NCBI GenBank assembly: GCA_028868995.1
Contig: JAGWTH010000037.1
Coordinates: 1 to 37,207 of the forward strand
Length of the DNA stretch: 37,207 nucleotides
Direction: 5' to 3'
Origin: Burkholderiales bacterium
Lineage (GTDB): Bacteria; Pseudomonadota; Gammaproteobacteria; Burkholderiales; Burkholderiaceae_C
Shown one piece after another: positions 8,359-18,009 of the stretch. The notes beneath the pieces were generated by a model. The model ran no database searches. It saw only the letters and a list, made by a program, of their open reading frames with translations, and had not been told where the DNA came from. Numbering within the stretch: the first letter of the stretch is position 1; every line of letters begins with the position of its first letter. The position numbers were made by a program, and so were the translations under genes.

Positions 8359-9638
8359 AGCGCCTGCTCGCCGCGCTCGCGATCCTGCTCGCCCTGGCGG
8401 CGGCCGCGCTGGGCGCGGTCGTGTGGTCCATGAACTTCGGCGGTGCCCCGATCCGTGACGCCGCGCCCACGGCGCCCCCCTCGCCCGGGGAGGTCGCGCG
8501 GGGCGCCTACCTCGCCCGCGCGGGCAACTGCGCGCTGTGCCACACGCAGCGCGGGGGCGCCGCCTACGCCGGCGGACGGCCGTTCGACACCCCGTTCGGC
8601 ACGGTCTACTCCAGCAACCTCACGCCGGACGCGGACACCGGCCTCGGCACCTGGTCGGCCGCGCACTTCCGCCGGGCGCTGCACGAGGGACGCGGGCGCG
8701 ACGGCCGGCTGCTGGTGCCGGTGTTCCCCTATCCGCACCTCACGCGCGTCACCGATGCCGACGCCGATGCGCTGTTCGCCTTCCTGCGCAGCCTGCCGCC
8801 GGTGCGCCAGGCCGATCGCCCGCACCGCCTGCGCTGGCCCTATGGCACGCAGGCGGCGCTGGCCGTCTGGCGCACGCTGTACTTCCGCCCGCAGCCGCAG
8901 CGGGAGGACGCGGCGCGCTCGCCCGAGTGGAACCGCGGCGCCTACCTGGTGCAGGGCCTGGGCCACTGCGGCGCCTGCCACGGCGCGCGCGACTGGCTGG
9001 GCGGGCAGCGCAGCATGGACCTGTCCGGCGGGCTGATCCCCATGCGCAACTGGTACGCCCCCTCGCTCACCTCGCCCGCCGAGGCCGGCGTGGCGGACTG
9101 GCCGCTGCAGGACATCGTGCAGCTGCTGGCCACCGGCACTTCGCCGCGCGGCACCGTGCAGGGCCCCATGGCGGACGTGGTCCTGCACAGCACGCAGTAC
9201 CTGGAGCCCGGCGACCTGCGCGCGATGGCGGTGTACCTCAAGAGCCTGCCGCAGGCGGCCGCCGACAGCGATCCGCGCGCAGCGCAGCGCGCCCCGGCCA
9301 GCGTGCTCGAGCGCGGCGGCAAGCTGTACGGGGAGCATTGCGCCGCCTGCCACGGCGACCAGGGCCAGGGCGTGCGCGGGGCCTATCCGCCGCTGGCCGG
9401 CAACCGCGCGGTGACCCTGGGGCGGACCGAAAACCTGGTGCAGGTCGTGCTGCACGGCGGCTTCCCGCCGGCCACGCGCGGCAATCCGCGGCCCTTCGGC
9501 ATGCCGCCCTTCGCGACCCGGCTGAGCGACGCCGACGTGGCGGCCGTGATCACCGCGATCCGTTCCTCCTGGGGCAACCAGGCGGCGCCGGTGAGCGAGC
9601 TCGAGGTGACGCAGCAGCGCAGCGGCACGCGCGAGTAG
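8355..9638 (+). CDS. Tri-haem cytochrome c, membrane-anchored dehydrogenase-subunit type
   Basis: The 427-residue protein starts at GTG and has an N-terminal hydrophobic anchor or signal segment (KRLLAALAILLALAAAALGAVVW). Three CxxCH haem sites follow: CALCH (59-63), CGACH (205-209) and CAACH (329-333). The YSSNLTPDADTGLGTWS block after the first haem and the overall three-domain layout match the cytochrome subunits of membrane alcohol, aldehyde and gluconate dehydrogenases, which pass electrons to ubiquinone or to oxidases. No catalytic dehydrogenase subunit of any kind (PQQ, molybdopterin or flavin) is encoded in this window. It may therefore serve an enzyme encoded elsewhere, or work with the adjacent c4-like protein. 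That pairing is inference from the 4-nt overlap. Confidence 0.87.
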   Translation: MKRLLAALAILLALAAAALGAVVWSMNFGGAPIRDAAPTAPPSPGEVARGAYLARAGNCALCHTQRGGAAYAGGRPFDTPFGTVYSSNLTPDADTGLGTWSAAHFRRALHEGRGRDGRLLVPVFPYPHLTRVTDADADALFAFLRSLPPVRQADRPHRLRWPYGTQAALAVWRTLYFRPQPQREDAARSPEWNRGAYLVQGLGHCGACHGARDWLGGQRSMDLSGGLIPMRNWYAPSLTSPAEAGVADWPLQDIVQLLATGTSPRGTVQGPMADVVLHSTQYLEPGDLRAMAVYLKSLPQAAADSDPRAAQRAPASVLERGGKLYGEHCAACHGDQGQGVRGAYPPLAGNRAVTLGRTENLVQVVLHGGFPPATRGNPRPFGMPPFATRLSDADVAAVITAIRSSWGNQAAPVSELEVTQQRSGTRE

Positions 9639-9658
9639 AGGCCACAAAGAGGCCACAA
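9637..9658 (+). repeat. Tandem 11-bp direct repeat at the cytochrome c stop codon
   Basis: AGAGGCCACAA occurs twice head to tail (9637-9647 and 9648-9658). The first copy includes the last two bases of the TAG stop, and the second ends 7 nt before the phosphatase ATG. It looks like a small slippage duplication. No function is evident. Confidence 0.8.
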
Positions 9659-9665
9659 TTCCGCC

Positions 9666-10142
9666 ATGCCCCTGCGCCCACTGCGATTGCCCCCCGAAGT
9701 GCCGGGCCAGGTGTGGCTGGGCCCCATGCCCGGCCGCTTCGAGTCCTGGTCCGCCTTCCGCGAGGAGGCGCTGCGCGTGCGCCTGGGCACCGTGGTCTGC
9801 CTCGCGCCGCGCACCGAGCTGGCGGAACTGGCGCCCGACTACCACGCCGCGCTCGGCCGCGACGACCTGCCCTTCCGCTGGCTGAACCTGCCGATGCGCA
9901 ACCTCGGCCTGCCGGAGGATCCGGCGGGCTTCCGGCGCGACATCGCCGCGCTCGCGCAGGCGGTGCGCGGCGGCGACGCGGTGCTGCTGCACTGCGCCGC
10001 CGGCCTGGGCCGCACGGGCTCGGCGGCGGCCTGCCTGCTCAAGGCCCTGGGCCTGGACGCGCAGGAGGCGCTGCGGCGCGTGCGCGAGGCCGGATCCAAC
10101 CCGCAGAACGCGGAGCAGTCGGGGCTGGTGCACTGGTTCTGA
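9666..10142 (+). CDS. Cysteine-dependent protein phosphatase (dual-specificity/tyrosine type)
   Basis: The 158-residue protein has the signature HCAAGLGRTG, with catalytic Cys110 and Arg116 (HCX5R followed by T), of the dual-specificity/tyrosine phosphatase superfamily. It resembles the CDKN3-like bacterial group. A conserved upstream acid is plausible in NLPMRNLGLPED (general-acid loop). Its length is that of a bare catalytic domain, with no signal peptide or membrane segment. The substrate is unknown. It follows the cytochrome gene by 27 nt, so it may share that transcript. The gene converges with the atpE-like gene, 12 nt apart. Confidence 0.85.
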   Translation: MPLRPLRLPPEVPGQVWLGPMPGRFESWSAFREEALRVRLGTVVCLAPRTELAELAPDYHAALGRDDLPFRWLNLPMRNLGLPEDPAGFRRDIAALAQAVRGGDAVLLHCAAGLGRTGSAAACLLKALGLDAQEALRRVREAGSNPQNAEQSGLVHWF

Positions 10143-10154
10143 GCGGCGGCGGCC

Positions 10155-10929
<775 letters not shown>

Positions 10930-10939
10930 GCGCCGGGCC

Positions 10940-12505
10940 TCATTCGCCGGCGTCACCGCCCGCGGGCGCGGCGCCGCCGCCCTGGCCCCCCGGCTTGCGG
11001 CGGCGGCGGCGGCGCTTGCGCGGGGCCTCGCCCTCGCCAGCCTCGGCCGCACCTTCCTCGGCCTGCGGGCCGCGCGGGGCGGGCGCCGCCTCGCCGGCTT
11101 CGGTCGCCGCCGGCTTCACCCGGCGCGCGCGCGGCGGTTGCCTGCGCTGCTCGTCGCGCAGCGCCGCCACCATGTCCTCGCGCATGCTGTCGCTCGCCTG
11201 GCTGAACTCCTGCCACCAGTCGGCCAGCACCACGTCCACCTCGCCGATGTCGGCGCGCAGGCGCATGAAGTCGAAGCCGGCGCGGAAGCGCGGCTGCTCC
11301 GCCAGGCTGAAGGGCGTGGTGCCGCTGCGCTTCTCGAAGCGCGGCTGCATCATCCAGATCTCGCGCATGTCCGCGCCCAGCTTGCCGCGGCCGGAGATGT
11401 CGCCGATGCGGGCGTCGAACACCTCGTCGATCGCCTCCTGCAGCGCCGGGTAGGGATGCATGCGGCGGGCGAGCCGCGCGTTCCAGCCCTCGCGCACGTC
11501 GGACCACAGCACGCAGGCCAGCAGGAAGCTGGGGGCCACGGGCTTGTCCTCGCCCACGCGCCGGTCGGTGTCCTGCAGCGCCGCCTGCACGAAGGGCTCG
11601 CCGGCGCGCTCGACGATCAGGTCCAGCAACGGGTAGATGCCGCGGCCCAGGCCCAGCGCCTGGAGCTGCGCGATGCTGGCCAGCGAATGGCCGGTCTGCA
11701 GCATCTTGAGCATCTCGTCGAACAGGCGGCTCTGCGGCACCTCCTGCAGCAGCGGCAGGCTGGGCACGAGCGGCGCCCGGGTCTTCGGGTCGAACTTGAA
11801 GCCCAGGCCCGAGAGCTTGGCCGCGAAGCGCACGGCGCGGATGATGCGCACCGGGTCCTCGCGGTAGCGCGTGGCCGGGTCGCCGATCATGCGCAGCACG
11901 CGCTTGCGGGCGTCCGCGATGCCGCCGTGGTAGTCCACCACGATGCGCCGCTCGGGGTCGTAGTACATCGCGTTGATGGTGAAGTCGCGCCGCGCCGCGT
12001 CCTCCTCCTGCGGGCCCCAGACGTTGTCGCGCAGCACCCGGCCGGAGGAGTCCACCGCGTGCTTCATGCCCGCGAGCTCGCTCTTGCTGGTGCGCTCGTT
12101 GCCTTCGACCGCCTCGGCCGCCGCGTTGTCCAGGTAGGCGCGGAAGGTCGAGACCTCGATGACCTCGTGCTCGCGGCCGCGGCCGAAGACGACGTGGACG
12201 ATGCGGAAGCGCCGGCCGATGATGAAGGCACGGCGGAACAGGCCCTTGACCTGCTCCGGCGTGGCGTCGGTGGCGACGTCGAAATCCTTGGGGCGCAGGC
12301 CCAGCAGCAGGTCGCGCACGGCGCCGCCGACGATGTAGGCCTCGTGGCCGGCTTCCTTGAGCGTGCGCACCACGCTGAGGGCCCGCTCGTCCACCAGGGT
12401 GGGGTCGATCGCGTGCTCCTGCGGGCCGACCTCCTTGCGCTTGCCGAACTTCGGCTTGCGTCCGGTCGCGCCGGCGATGAGCGAGTCGATGAGTTTCTTG
12501 ATCAT
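10940..12505 (-). CDS. pcnB: Poly(A) polymerase I
   Basis: PcnB adds 3' adenosine tails to RNA, which hastens decay by exonucleases. The 521-residue protein has the nucleotidyltransferase signature GGAVRDLLLGLRPKDFDVAT (catalytic Asp pair) and the RRDFTINAMYYDP motif. The RMIGDPATRYREDPVRIIRA block is shared with CCA-adding enzymes. The PcnB-specific N-terminus and long C-terminal domain favour poly(A) polymerase over tRNA nucleotidyltransferase. The last 80 or so residues are unusual: Ala/Glu/Pro-rich, then a run of eight consecutive basic residues inside RKRRRRRRK, ending Gly-rich. They are probably disordered and RNA-binding. The start ATG overlaps the HAD stop codon by 4 nt (ATGA), implying coupling. 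Confidence 0.93.
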   Translation of the reverse strand: MIKKLIDSLIAGATGRKPKFGKRKEVGPQEHAIDPTLVDERALSVVRTLKEAGHEAYIVGGAVRDLLLGLRPKDFDVATDATPEQVKGLFRRAFIIGRRFRIVHVVFGRGREHEVIEVSTFRAYLDNAAAEAVEGNERTSKSELAGMKHAVDSSGRVLRDNVWGPQEEDAARRDFTINAMYYDPERRIVVDYHGGIADARKRVLRMIGDPATRYREDPVRIIRAVRFAAKLSGLGFKFDPKTRAPLVPSLPLLQEVPQSRLFDEMLKMLQTGHSLASIAQLQALGLGRGIYPLLDLIVERAGEPFVQAALQDTDRRVGEDKPVAPSFLLACVLWSDVREGWNARLARRMHPYPALQEAIDEVFDARIGDISGRGKLGADMREIWMMQPRFEKRSGTTPFSLAEQPRFRAGFDFMRLRADIGEVDVVLADWWQEFSQASDSMREDMVAALRDEQRRQPPRARRVKPAATEAGEAAPAPRGPQAEEGAAEAGEGEAPRKRRRRRRKPGGQGGGAAPAGGDAGE

Positions 12506-13179
12506 TGTCTTGGGAACAGGTCGAGGATACGCCAGCCCCGCTCCAGGGCGATGGTGCGCAGCCGCGGGTCGGGGTTGGTGGCCACCGGGTGCTCCACCCG
12601 CTCGAGCAGCGGCAGGTCGTTCAGGGAATCGGAGTAGAAGGTCGTCTCCACGTCCAGCCAGTCCAGGCCGCGCGCGGCCAGCCAGCCGTCCATGCGCAGG
12701 ACCTTGCCCTCGCGGATGGACGGCACCCCGGCGATCTCGCCGGTGATCCAGCCGGAGGCGTCGCGCTCCAGCTCGACCGCGATCAGCTCCGGCACGCCGA
12801 AGGCGGTCGCGATCGGCCGGGTCACCAGCTCGTTGGTGGCGGTCACGATGAGGACCTGGTCGCCTTGCTGCTGGTGGCCGCGCACGAGGTCCAGCGCCAC
12901 GGGCTGCATCGCCGGGCCGATCCACTCACGCATGAAGCGGGCGTGGGCCTCCTGGTAGGCGGCGGGGCCGCGCACGCGCAGCGCCTCGACGGCGAAGCGC
13001 ACGTAGTCGTGCACGTCCAGCGTGCCGGCCAGGTAGTGCGCGTAGAACTCGTCGTTGCGCCGCTTGAATTCGACCGGGTCGGTCCAGCCGATGCGCTGCG
13101 TGAACTCGCCCCAGGAGTAGTCCGAGTCGATCGGCAGCAGGGTGTGGTCGAGGTCGAACAGGGTGACCCGGGGTTTCAT
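12502..13179 (-). CDS. HAD-IB family phosphatase
   Basis: The 225-residue protein is a haloacid dehalogenase-type phosphatase related to SerB. The nucleophile motif is FDLDHTLL (Asp9 and Asp11), motif II is IVTATNE, the conserved lysine is in REGKVLRM, and motif IV is YSDSLNDLPLLE. A helical cap lies between motifs I and II (about residues 20-95), as in subfamily IB. The substrate is unknown. The gene is present next to hda in many Burkholderiales, which suggests a housekeeping dephosphorylation (inference). It follows hda by 4 nt and overlaps pcnB by 4 nt. Confidence 0.87.
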   Translation of the reverse strand: MKPRVTLFDLDHTLLPIDSDYSWGEFTQRIGWTDPVEFKRRNDEFYAHYLAGTLDVHDYVRFAVEALRVRGPAAYQEAHARFMREWIGPAMQPVALDLVRGHQQQGDQVLIVTATNELVTRPIATAFGVPELIAVELERDASGWITGEIAGVPSIREGKVLRMDGWLAARGLDWLDVETTFYSDSLNDLPLLERVEHPVATNPDPRLRTIALERGWRILDLFPRQ

Positions 13180-13183
13180 GCGC

Positions 13184-13870
13184 TCACTCGCTCTCCAGCA
13201 TGGACTTGACCAGCGGAATCGTGATGGCGCGCTGGGTCTGCAGGCCGTAGGCGTCCAGGTGCTCCAGCAGCTGCATCAGGCTGCCCAGGTCGCGCGAGAA
13301 GCGGTGCAGGATGAAGTCCATGACGTCGTCGCCCAGGAACACGCCGCGGGCGTCGGCGGCCTGGCGCAGCACGGAGCGGCGCTCGGGCTCGGACAGCACG
13401 TGCAGCTCGAACACGTGGCCCCAGCCCAGGCGGGTGCGCAGGTCCTCGCGCAGCTTCAGGTCGGCCGGCGGCAGCAGGCCGGCGGCGGCCACGCCGCGCT
13501 GCAGGGCCTGCGCCTGGACGAACCAGCTGAAGGCCGCGTGCTGCTGCACCGCGTTGTACAGGTGCACGTCGTCGAGCAGCACGGCCGCCCAGCGTTCGTC
13601 GAAGGTCGGCGGCTCGGCCACCGACGCATCGAGCCAGCCGCAGGCGGCCCCCTGCTCGCGCAGGGCCTCCTGCACCGCCTGCAGCAGGTGCGTCTTGCCG
13701 CTGCCGGCCGGGCCCCACAGGTAGGTGGGCACGGGCGAGCGCGTGGGGCTGCCCGCCCACAGCTGCAGGTGCTTCCAGGCGGCCTCGTTGGGGCCGGCGA
13801 GGAAGCTGGCGAAGCCGGGCGGGCGGGCCAGGCCGATGTCCAGGGCAAGCTGCTTCATGGGCGCGCTCAT
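13184..13870 (-). CDS. hda: DnaA regulatory inactivator Hda
   Basis: Hda is an AAA+ protein that, bound to the replicative sliding clamp, stimulates DnaA-ATP hydrolysis and so prevents re-initiation. The 228-residue product carries the clamp-binding motif QLALDI right at the N-terminus. It has Walker A GPAGSGKT at 53-60, Walker B in AAVLLDDVHLY and an Arg-rich sensor region in LRTRLGWGHVFELHVLSEPERRSVL. Length agrees with the family (about 230). Two ATGs compete, at 13870 (MSAPMKQ) and 13858 (MKQLALDI). Neither has a clear ribosome binding site, and I kept the upstream one. It heads the minus-strand operon and diverges from purM over 124 nt. Confidence 0.92.
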   Translation of the reverse strand: MSAPMKQLALDIGLARPPGFASFLAGPNEAAWKHLQLWAGSPTRSPVPTYLWGPAGSGKTHLLQAVQEALREQGAACGWLDASVAEPPTFDERWAAVLLDDVHLYNAVQQHAAFSWFVQAQALQRGVAAAGLLPPADLKLREDLRTRLGWGHVFELHVLSEPERRSVLRQAADARGVFLGDDVMDFILHRFSRDLGSLMQLLEHLDAYGLQTQRAITIPLVKSMLESE

Positions 13871-13937
13871 CGCGGGGACGGCCGGGTGGGGGTGAATTGC
13901 ATGCCGGGTGTGGAGCCGGAGGGAGGGTCCGTTGACC

Positions 13938-13943
13938 TAAAAT
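13938..13943 (+). promoter_or_regulatory. Probable purM promoter (-10 element)
   Basis: The hda-purM divergent gap contains an AT-rich island in otherwise very GC-rich DNA. TAAAAT (13938-13943) matches the -10 consensus at 5/6 positions and lies directly behind TTGACC (13932-13937), which looks like a -35 for a second -10 further downstream (around 13955). The spacing for either combination is not ideal. Confidence 0.4.
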
Positions 13944-13994
13944 CCAGCGCAAATTCTATCGGCCGGCGCTCCCGGGTCCCGGCCACGCCCCTGC

Positions 13995-15029
13995 ATGAAC
14001 CCTTCCCCCCTCTCCTACAAGGATGCCGGCGTCGACATCGACGCCGGCGACGCGCTGGTCGAGCGCATCAAGCCGCTGGCGAAAAAGACCCTGCGCGAGG
14101 GGGTGCTGGCCGGCATCGGCGGCTTCGGCGCCCTGTTCGAGGTGCCCAAGCGGTACCGGGAGCCGGTGCTCGTCAGCGGCACCGACGGCGTGGGCACCAA
14201 GCTCAAGCTCGCCTTCGAGTGGAACATGCACGACACGGTGGGCATCGACCTGGTCGCCATGAGCGTCAACGACGTCCTGGTGCAGGGCGCCGAGCCGCTG
14301 TTCTTCCTGGACTACTTCGCCTGCGGCAAGCTGGACGTGGACACGGCCGCCGCGGTGGTGGGCGGCATCGCCCGCGGCTGCGAGCTCTCGGGCTGCGCCC
14401 TGATCGGCGGCGAGACGGCGGAAATGCCCGGCATGTACCCGGCCGGCGAGTACGACCTGGCCGGCTTCGCCGTCGGCGCGGTGGAGAAGGCCAAGATCCT
14501 GACCGGCCGCGACGTGCGGGACGGCGACGTAGTGCTGGGCCTGTCCTCCAGCGGCGTGCACTCCAACGGCTTCTCGCTGGTGCGCAAGTGCATCGAGCGC
14601 GCCGGCACTCAGCTGCCCGCCACCCTGGACGGCAAGCCCTTCCGCCAGGCCGTCATGGAACCCACCCGCCTGTACGTGAAGCCGGTGCTGGCGGCGCTCG
14701 CGCAGCACGCGGGCATCAAGGCCCTGGCCCACATCACGGGCGGCGGCCTGCTGGAGAACATCCCGCGCGTGCTGCCCGAGGGGCTGGCCGCGCACCTGCG
14801 TGCGGGCAGCTGGCCGCGCAGCGAGCTGTTCGCCTGGCTGCAGTCGGTGGCCGCGATCGACGACCACGAGATGAACCGCACCTTCAACAACGGCATCGGC
14901 ATGGTGGTGGTGGTCGCCCCGGCCGAGGCCGCCGCCGTGGCCGAGACCCTGCGCCGGCAGGGCGAATCGGTGCACGACATCGGCCGCATCGGCGCGCGCG
15001 GCGACGGGGCCAGTGTCACGGTCGCCTGA
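13995..15029 (+). CDS. purM: Phosphoribosylformylglycinamidine cyclo-ligase (AIR synthetase)
   Basis: PurM closes the imidazole ring of purines, turning FGAM into AIR with ATP. The 344-residue protein (E. coli 345) starts [19 protein letters not shown]. It shows the ATP/substrate loop [14 protein letters not shown], the family block [44 protein letters not shown] and [13 protein letters not shown], and [18 protein letters not shown] near the C-terminus. All conserved blocks are intact. It overlaps the MFS transporter start by 17 nt, an arrangement that suggests shared transcription. Confidence 0.96.
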   Translation: MNPSPLSYKDAGVDIDAGDALVERIKPLAKKTLREGVLAGIGGFGALFEVPKRYREPVLVSGTDGVGTKLKLAFEWNMHDTVGIDLVAMSVNDVLVQGAEPLFFLDYFACGKLDVDTAAAVVGGIARGCELSGCALIGGETAEMPGMYPAGEYDLAGFAVGAVEKAKILTGRDVRDGDVVLGLSSSGVHSNGFSLVRKCIERAGTQLPATLDGKPFRQAVMEPTRLYVKPVLAALAQHAGIKALAHITGGGLLENIPRVLPEGLAAHLRAGSWPRSELFAWLQSVAAIDDHEMNRTFNNGIGMVVVVAPAEAAAVAETLRRQGESVHDIGRIGARGDGASVTVA

Positions 15030-16224
15030 GTCCCGCGCGCAGCCCGCGCGCCCCCGCCTGCCGGCCGGCATCTGGGCGCTGGGCTTCGTCAGCCTGCTGA
15101 TGGACGTCTCCTCGGAGATGATCCACAGCCTGCTTCCGGTCTTCCTCACCCGCCATCTCGGCGCCACCATGCTGGCGGTGGGCCTGCTCGAAGGCGCGGC
15201 CGAGGCCACGGCGATGGTCGTCAAGGTGTTCTCCGGCGCCTGGAGCGACTGGCTGGGCCGGCGCAAGCCCATGGCCCTGCTGGGCTACGGGCTGGGCGCG
15301 GCCTCCAAGCCGCTGTTCGCCCTCGCCAACTCGGTGGGCATGGTGGCCGCCGCCCGCCTGATCGACCGTACCGGCAAGGGCCTGCGCGGCGCCCCGCGCG
15401 ACGCCCTGGTGGCGGAGCTGGTGAGCGAGGACATGCGCGGCGCCGCCTACGGCCTGCGGCAGGCGCTGGACACGGTCGGCGCCTTCCTGGGGCCCGTGCT
15501 GGGCATCGTGCTGATGCTCGCCTGGGCGGACAACTTCCATGCCGTGTTCTGGGTCGGCGTGATCCCGGCCGTGCTCGCCGTCGCCCTGCTCGCCTTCGGG
15601 GTGCGGGAGCCGGACGCGCCGGCCGGCACGAAGCGGGTCAACCCGATCCGGCGCGAGAACCTGCGCCAGCTGCACGCCGCCTACTGGTGGGTGGTGGGCA
15701 TCGGCGCGCTGTTCACGCTGGCACGCTTCAGCGAAGCCTTCCTGGTGCTGCGGGCCCAGCGCGGCGGCCTGGGCGAGGCCTGGACGCCGCTGGTGCTGAT
15801 CGCGATGAACATCGTCTACTCCCTGGGCGCCTATCCCTTCGGCAAGCTGGCCGACCAGGCGTCGCACCGCAAGCTGCTGGGGCTGGGACTGGCGGTGCTG
15901 GTGCTGGCGGACCTGGCGCTGGCGGCCGCCAACCGGGGGCCGGTGCTGTGGGCCGGCATCGCCCTGTGGGGGCTGCACATGGCGATCACCCAGGGCCTGC
16001 TCGCCACGATGGTGGCGGACACCTCGCCGCCCGCCCTGCGCGGGACCGCCTTCGGCGTGTTCAACCTCGCCTGCGGCATCGCCACGCTGCTCGCCAGCGC
16101 CCTGGCCGGCCTGCTGTGGGACCGGCTGGGCGGCGACGCCACTTTCCTGGCCGGGGCCGCGATCAGCGTCGCGGCTCTGGCCGTGCTGGCCTGGAAGGCC
16201 CCGCCGGAAACGAACGGCCGCTAG
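15013..16224 (+). CDS. MFS transporter
   Basis: The 403-residue protein is a Major Facilitator Superfamily carrier with about twelve transmembrane helices. It starts at a GTG inside the 3' end of purM. Family landmarks are [18 protein letters not shown] in helix 1 and the cytoplasmic loop [18 protein letters not shown] between helices 2 and 3 (motif A). A characteristic [18 protein letters not shown] sequence marks a poorly studied clade related to drug and sugar efflux carriers. The loop repeated between helices 8 and 9 ([17 protein letters not shown]) is the second motif A. The substrate cannot be predicted. The purM overlap might suggest a purine or nucleoside link, but that is only a guess. 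Confidence 0.85.
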   Translation: MSRSPESRAQPARPRLPAGIWALGFVSLLMDVSSEMIHSLLPVFLTRHLGATMLAVGLLEGAAEATAMVVKVFSGAWSDWLGRRKPMALLGYGLGAASKPLFALANSVGMVAAARLIDRTGKGLRGAPRDALVAELVSEDMRGAAYGLRQALDTVGAFLGPVLGIVLMLAWADNFHAVFWVGVIPAVLAVALLAFGVREPDAPAGTKRVNPIRRENLRQLHAAYWWVVGIGALFTLARFSEAFLVLRAQRGGLGEAWTPLVLIAMNIVYSLGAYPFGKLADQASHRKLLGLGLAVLVLADLALAAANRGPVLWAGIALWGLHMAITQGLLATMVADTSPPALRGTAFGVFNLACGIATLLASALAGLLWDRLGGDATFLAGAAISVAALAVLAWKAPPETNGR

Positions 16225-16342
16225 CGGCGGACGGGCGGCGCGCCGTTGCGCTGCTACCAAAGTCGAAGCAGCCGCGGGCCCGCCGGCGCTGGACTTCGGC
16301 CGCCGGCTGGCGGACACTGCCCCTCCACCCCAGGGAGAAGCC

Positions 16343-17137
16343 ATGCCCGTCGTCGCGGTCGTCAACCGCAAGGGAGGAAGCGGCAAGAGCACCTTCGCCG
16401 CCCACGTCGCCGCCTGGTGCGCCCACCAGGGGCTGGCCGTGATGCTGGGCGACATCGACCGCCAGCAGTCCAGCCGCGGCTGGCTGCGCCGGCGCGAGCC
16501 CTCCCTGCCCGCCATCGCGCCCTGGACCATCGACCAGAAGAACGTCCTGCGCGTGCCCACCGGCATCACCCACGTGGTGCTGGACACGCCGGGCGGGCTG
16601 CACGGCTTCGAGCTGGCGCGCATCGTGATGTTCGCCGACGCGATCGTGCTGCCGGTGTGCCCGTCCCTGTTCGACCGCGAGTCGGCGGCGGCCTGCCTGG
16701 CCGAACTCATGACGCTGCCTCGGGTGGCCAAGGGCCAGTGCAAGGTGGCGGCCGTGGGCATGCGAGTGGACGGCCGCACCAGCGCCGCCGGGGTGCTGCG
16801 GTCCTGGGCCGGCGAGCACGGGATCGACATGCCCGGCGTGCTGCGCGAGACCCAGCTGTACGTGCGCAGCCTGGAGCGCGGCCTGACGATGTTCGACCTG
16901 CCCGCCGACAAGGTGGCGGCCGACCTGGCGCAGTGGGCGCCCATCCTGGACTGGCTGCAGCCCGTGCTGCGGCCGGCGGCGCAGCCGGAAGCCAGGCGCG
17001 AGTCCGTGCTGCCGGTGCGCCGGCCGTCCGTGCTGCAGGGAAGGCCGCTGGGGGACAGCCTGCGGCCGGGGGTGCTCGGTGGGCGGCCCCTGAACGAGAC
17101 CGGCCGGCTGGCGGTGAGCGGAGCGAACCCCGGCTAG
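16343..17137 (+). CDS. ParA-family ATPase without a ParB partner
   Basis: The 264-residue protein has all ParA/MinD signatures: deviant Walker A KGGSGKST (residues 10-17), Walker A' DIDRQQSS (37-44) and Walker B VVLDTPGG with Asp81. Such ATPases switch between DNA-bound dimers and free monomers to position plasmids, chromosome regions or protein clusters. No parB follows, and the downstream gene is convergent, so it is an orphan. The C-terminal 40 residues are distinctive: Arg/Pro-rich, with an imperfect repeat VLQGRPLGDS / VLGGRPLNET (about 230-252) not found in standard ParA folds. The start has AGGGAGAA 5 nt upstream. Cargo is unknown; cluster-positioning is inference from the family. Confidence 0.86.
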   Translation: MPVVAVVNRKGGSGKSTFAAHVAAWCAHQGLAVMLGDIDRQQSSRGWLRRREPSLPAIAPWTIDQKNVLRVPTGITHVVLDTPGGLHGFELARIVMFADAIVLPVCPSLFDRESAAACLAELMTLPRVAKGQCKVAAVGMRVDGRTSAAGVLRSWAGEHGIDMPGVLRETQLYVRSLERGLTMFDLPADKVAADLAQWAPILDWLQPVLRPAAQPEARRESVLPVRRPSVLQGRPLGDSLRPGVLGGRPLNETGRLAVSGANPG

Positions 17138-17154
17138 CAGCGCCGGAGCCGGGC

Positions 17155-18009
17155 TTACTGCGGCGCCCGGCGCAGGTCCGCGACCCGGTCGGCGATGGCG
17201 TCGATGTCCAGCGCGTCCTGGGCGTGCACCAGGTAGGTTTCCAGGTCCTCCACCGCCTTCGCGGTGTGGCCCTGCTCCGCGTGGGCCAGTCCGCGGTCGC
17301 GGTACTCGGCCCAGGCGTCGGGCAGCAGCACCAGCAGGCGGTCCTGCACGGCGATGAGCCGCTGCCAGTCCTCCTGGGCCCGGTGGATCTCCTTCAGGTT
17401 GCGCAGCATGCGCGCGACGATGTCGCGCGGCGGCGCCGCCTGCAGGTACAGGCCCAGCGGGACCTCGAATTCGTCGACCAGCCCGCTGCGCCGCTTGTAG
17501 GGCTCCAGGCGCTCGGACAGTTCCTCGCGCGAGAGCGACTGGCCGGTGAAGGGGTCGATCACCACCTGGCCCTTGGGCAGGTTGACCTTGACCATGAAGT
17601 GGCCGGGGAAGCACACGCCGCGCGCGTGCAGGCCGATGCCCTGGGCCAGCTCGATCCACAGCACCGCCAGCGAGATCTGGATGCCGCGCCGGGTGCGCAG
17701 CACCACGTTGAGGTAGCTGTTGTCCGGGTCGGTGTAGTCGTTGACGTTGCCGCCGAAGCTGAGGTCGCGGAAGAAGAACTGGTTGAGCGTGCGCAGCCGC
17801 TGCAGCGCGGCGGCGTCGGCGGGGATGCGGCGCTTCAGGCGGGCGAGCAGCTGGTCGACGTCGCCCAGCACGACCTGCAGGTCGAGGTCGGGATATTCGT
17901 CCTGGGCGAGGCTGGCGGCCGCCTCCAGCAGCGGGAACTGCTCGTCGCTCTGCACCAGCATCCGGAAGTACTCCAGCGGCGTGGGTGCGGTGAACTGGAG
18001 CACGGGCAT
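17155..18009 (-). CDS. SirB1-like protein (transglutaminase-like and TPR)
   Basis: The 284-residue protein resembles the SirB1/YchA family. Its N-terminal two thirds carry a transglutaminase-like core: LNQFFFRDLSFGGNVNDYTDPDNSYLNVVLRTRRGIQISLAVLW-type region, GVCFPGHFMVKV with the conserved His, and VVIDPFTGQ. The C-terminal third is a tetratricopeptide-like helical repeat (DAWAEYRDRGLAHAEQGHTAKAVEDLETYL). The catalytic Cys position of true transglutaminases is replaced (GIQISLAVLW), so enzymatic activity is doubtful. The biochemical role is unknown in the family. It lies 67 nt downstream of murJ on the same strand and converges with parA. Confidence 0.82.
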   Translation of the reverse strand: MPVLQFTAPTPLEYFRMLVQSDEQFPLLEAAASLAQDEYPDLDLQVVLGDVDQLLARLKRRIPADAAALQRLRTLNQFFFRDLSFGGNVNDYTDPDNSYLNVVLRTRRGIQISLAVLWIELAQGIGLHARGVCFPGHFMVKVNLPKGQVVIDPFTGQSLSREELSERLEPYKRRSGLVDEFEVPLGLYLQAAPPRDIVARMLRNLKEIHRAQEDWQRLIAVQDRLLVLLPDAWAEYRDRGLAHAEQGHTAKAVEDLETYLVHAQDALDIDAIADRVADLRRAPQ

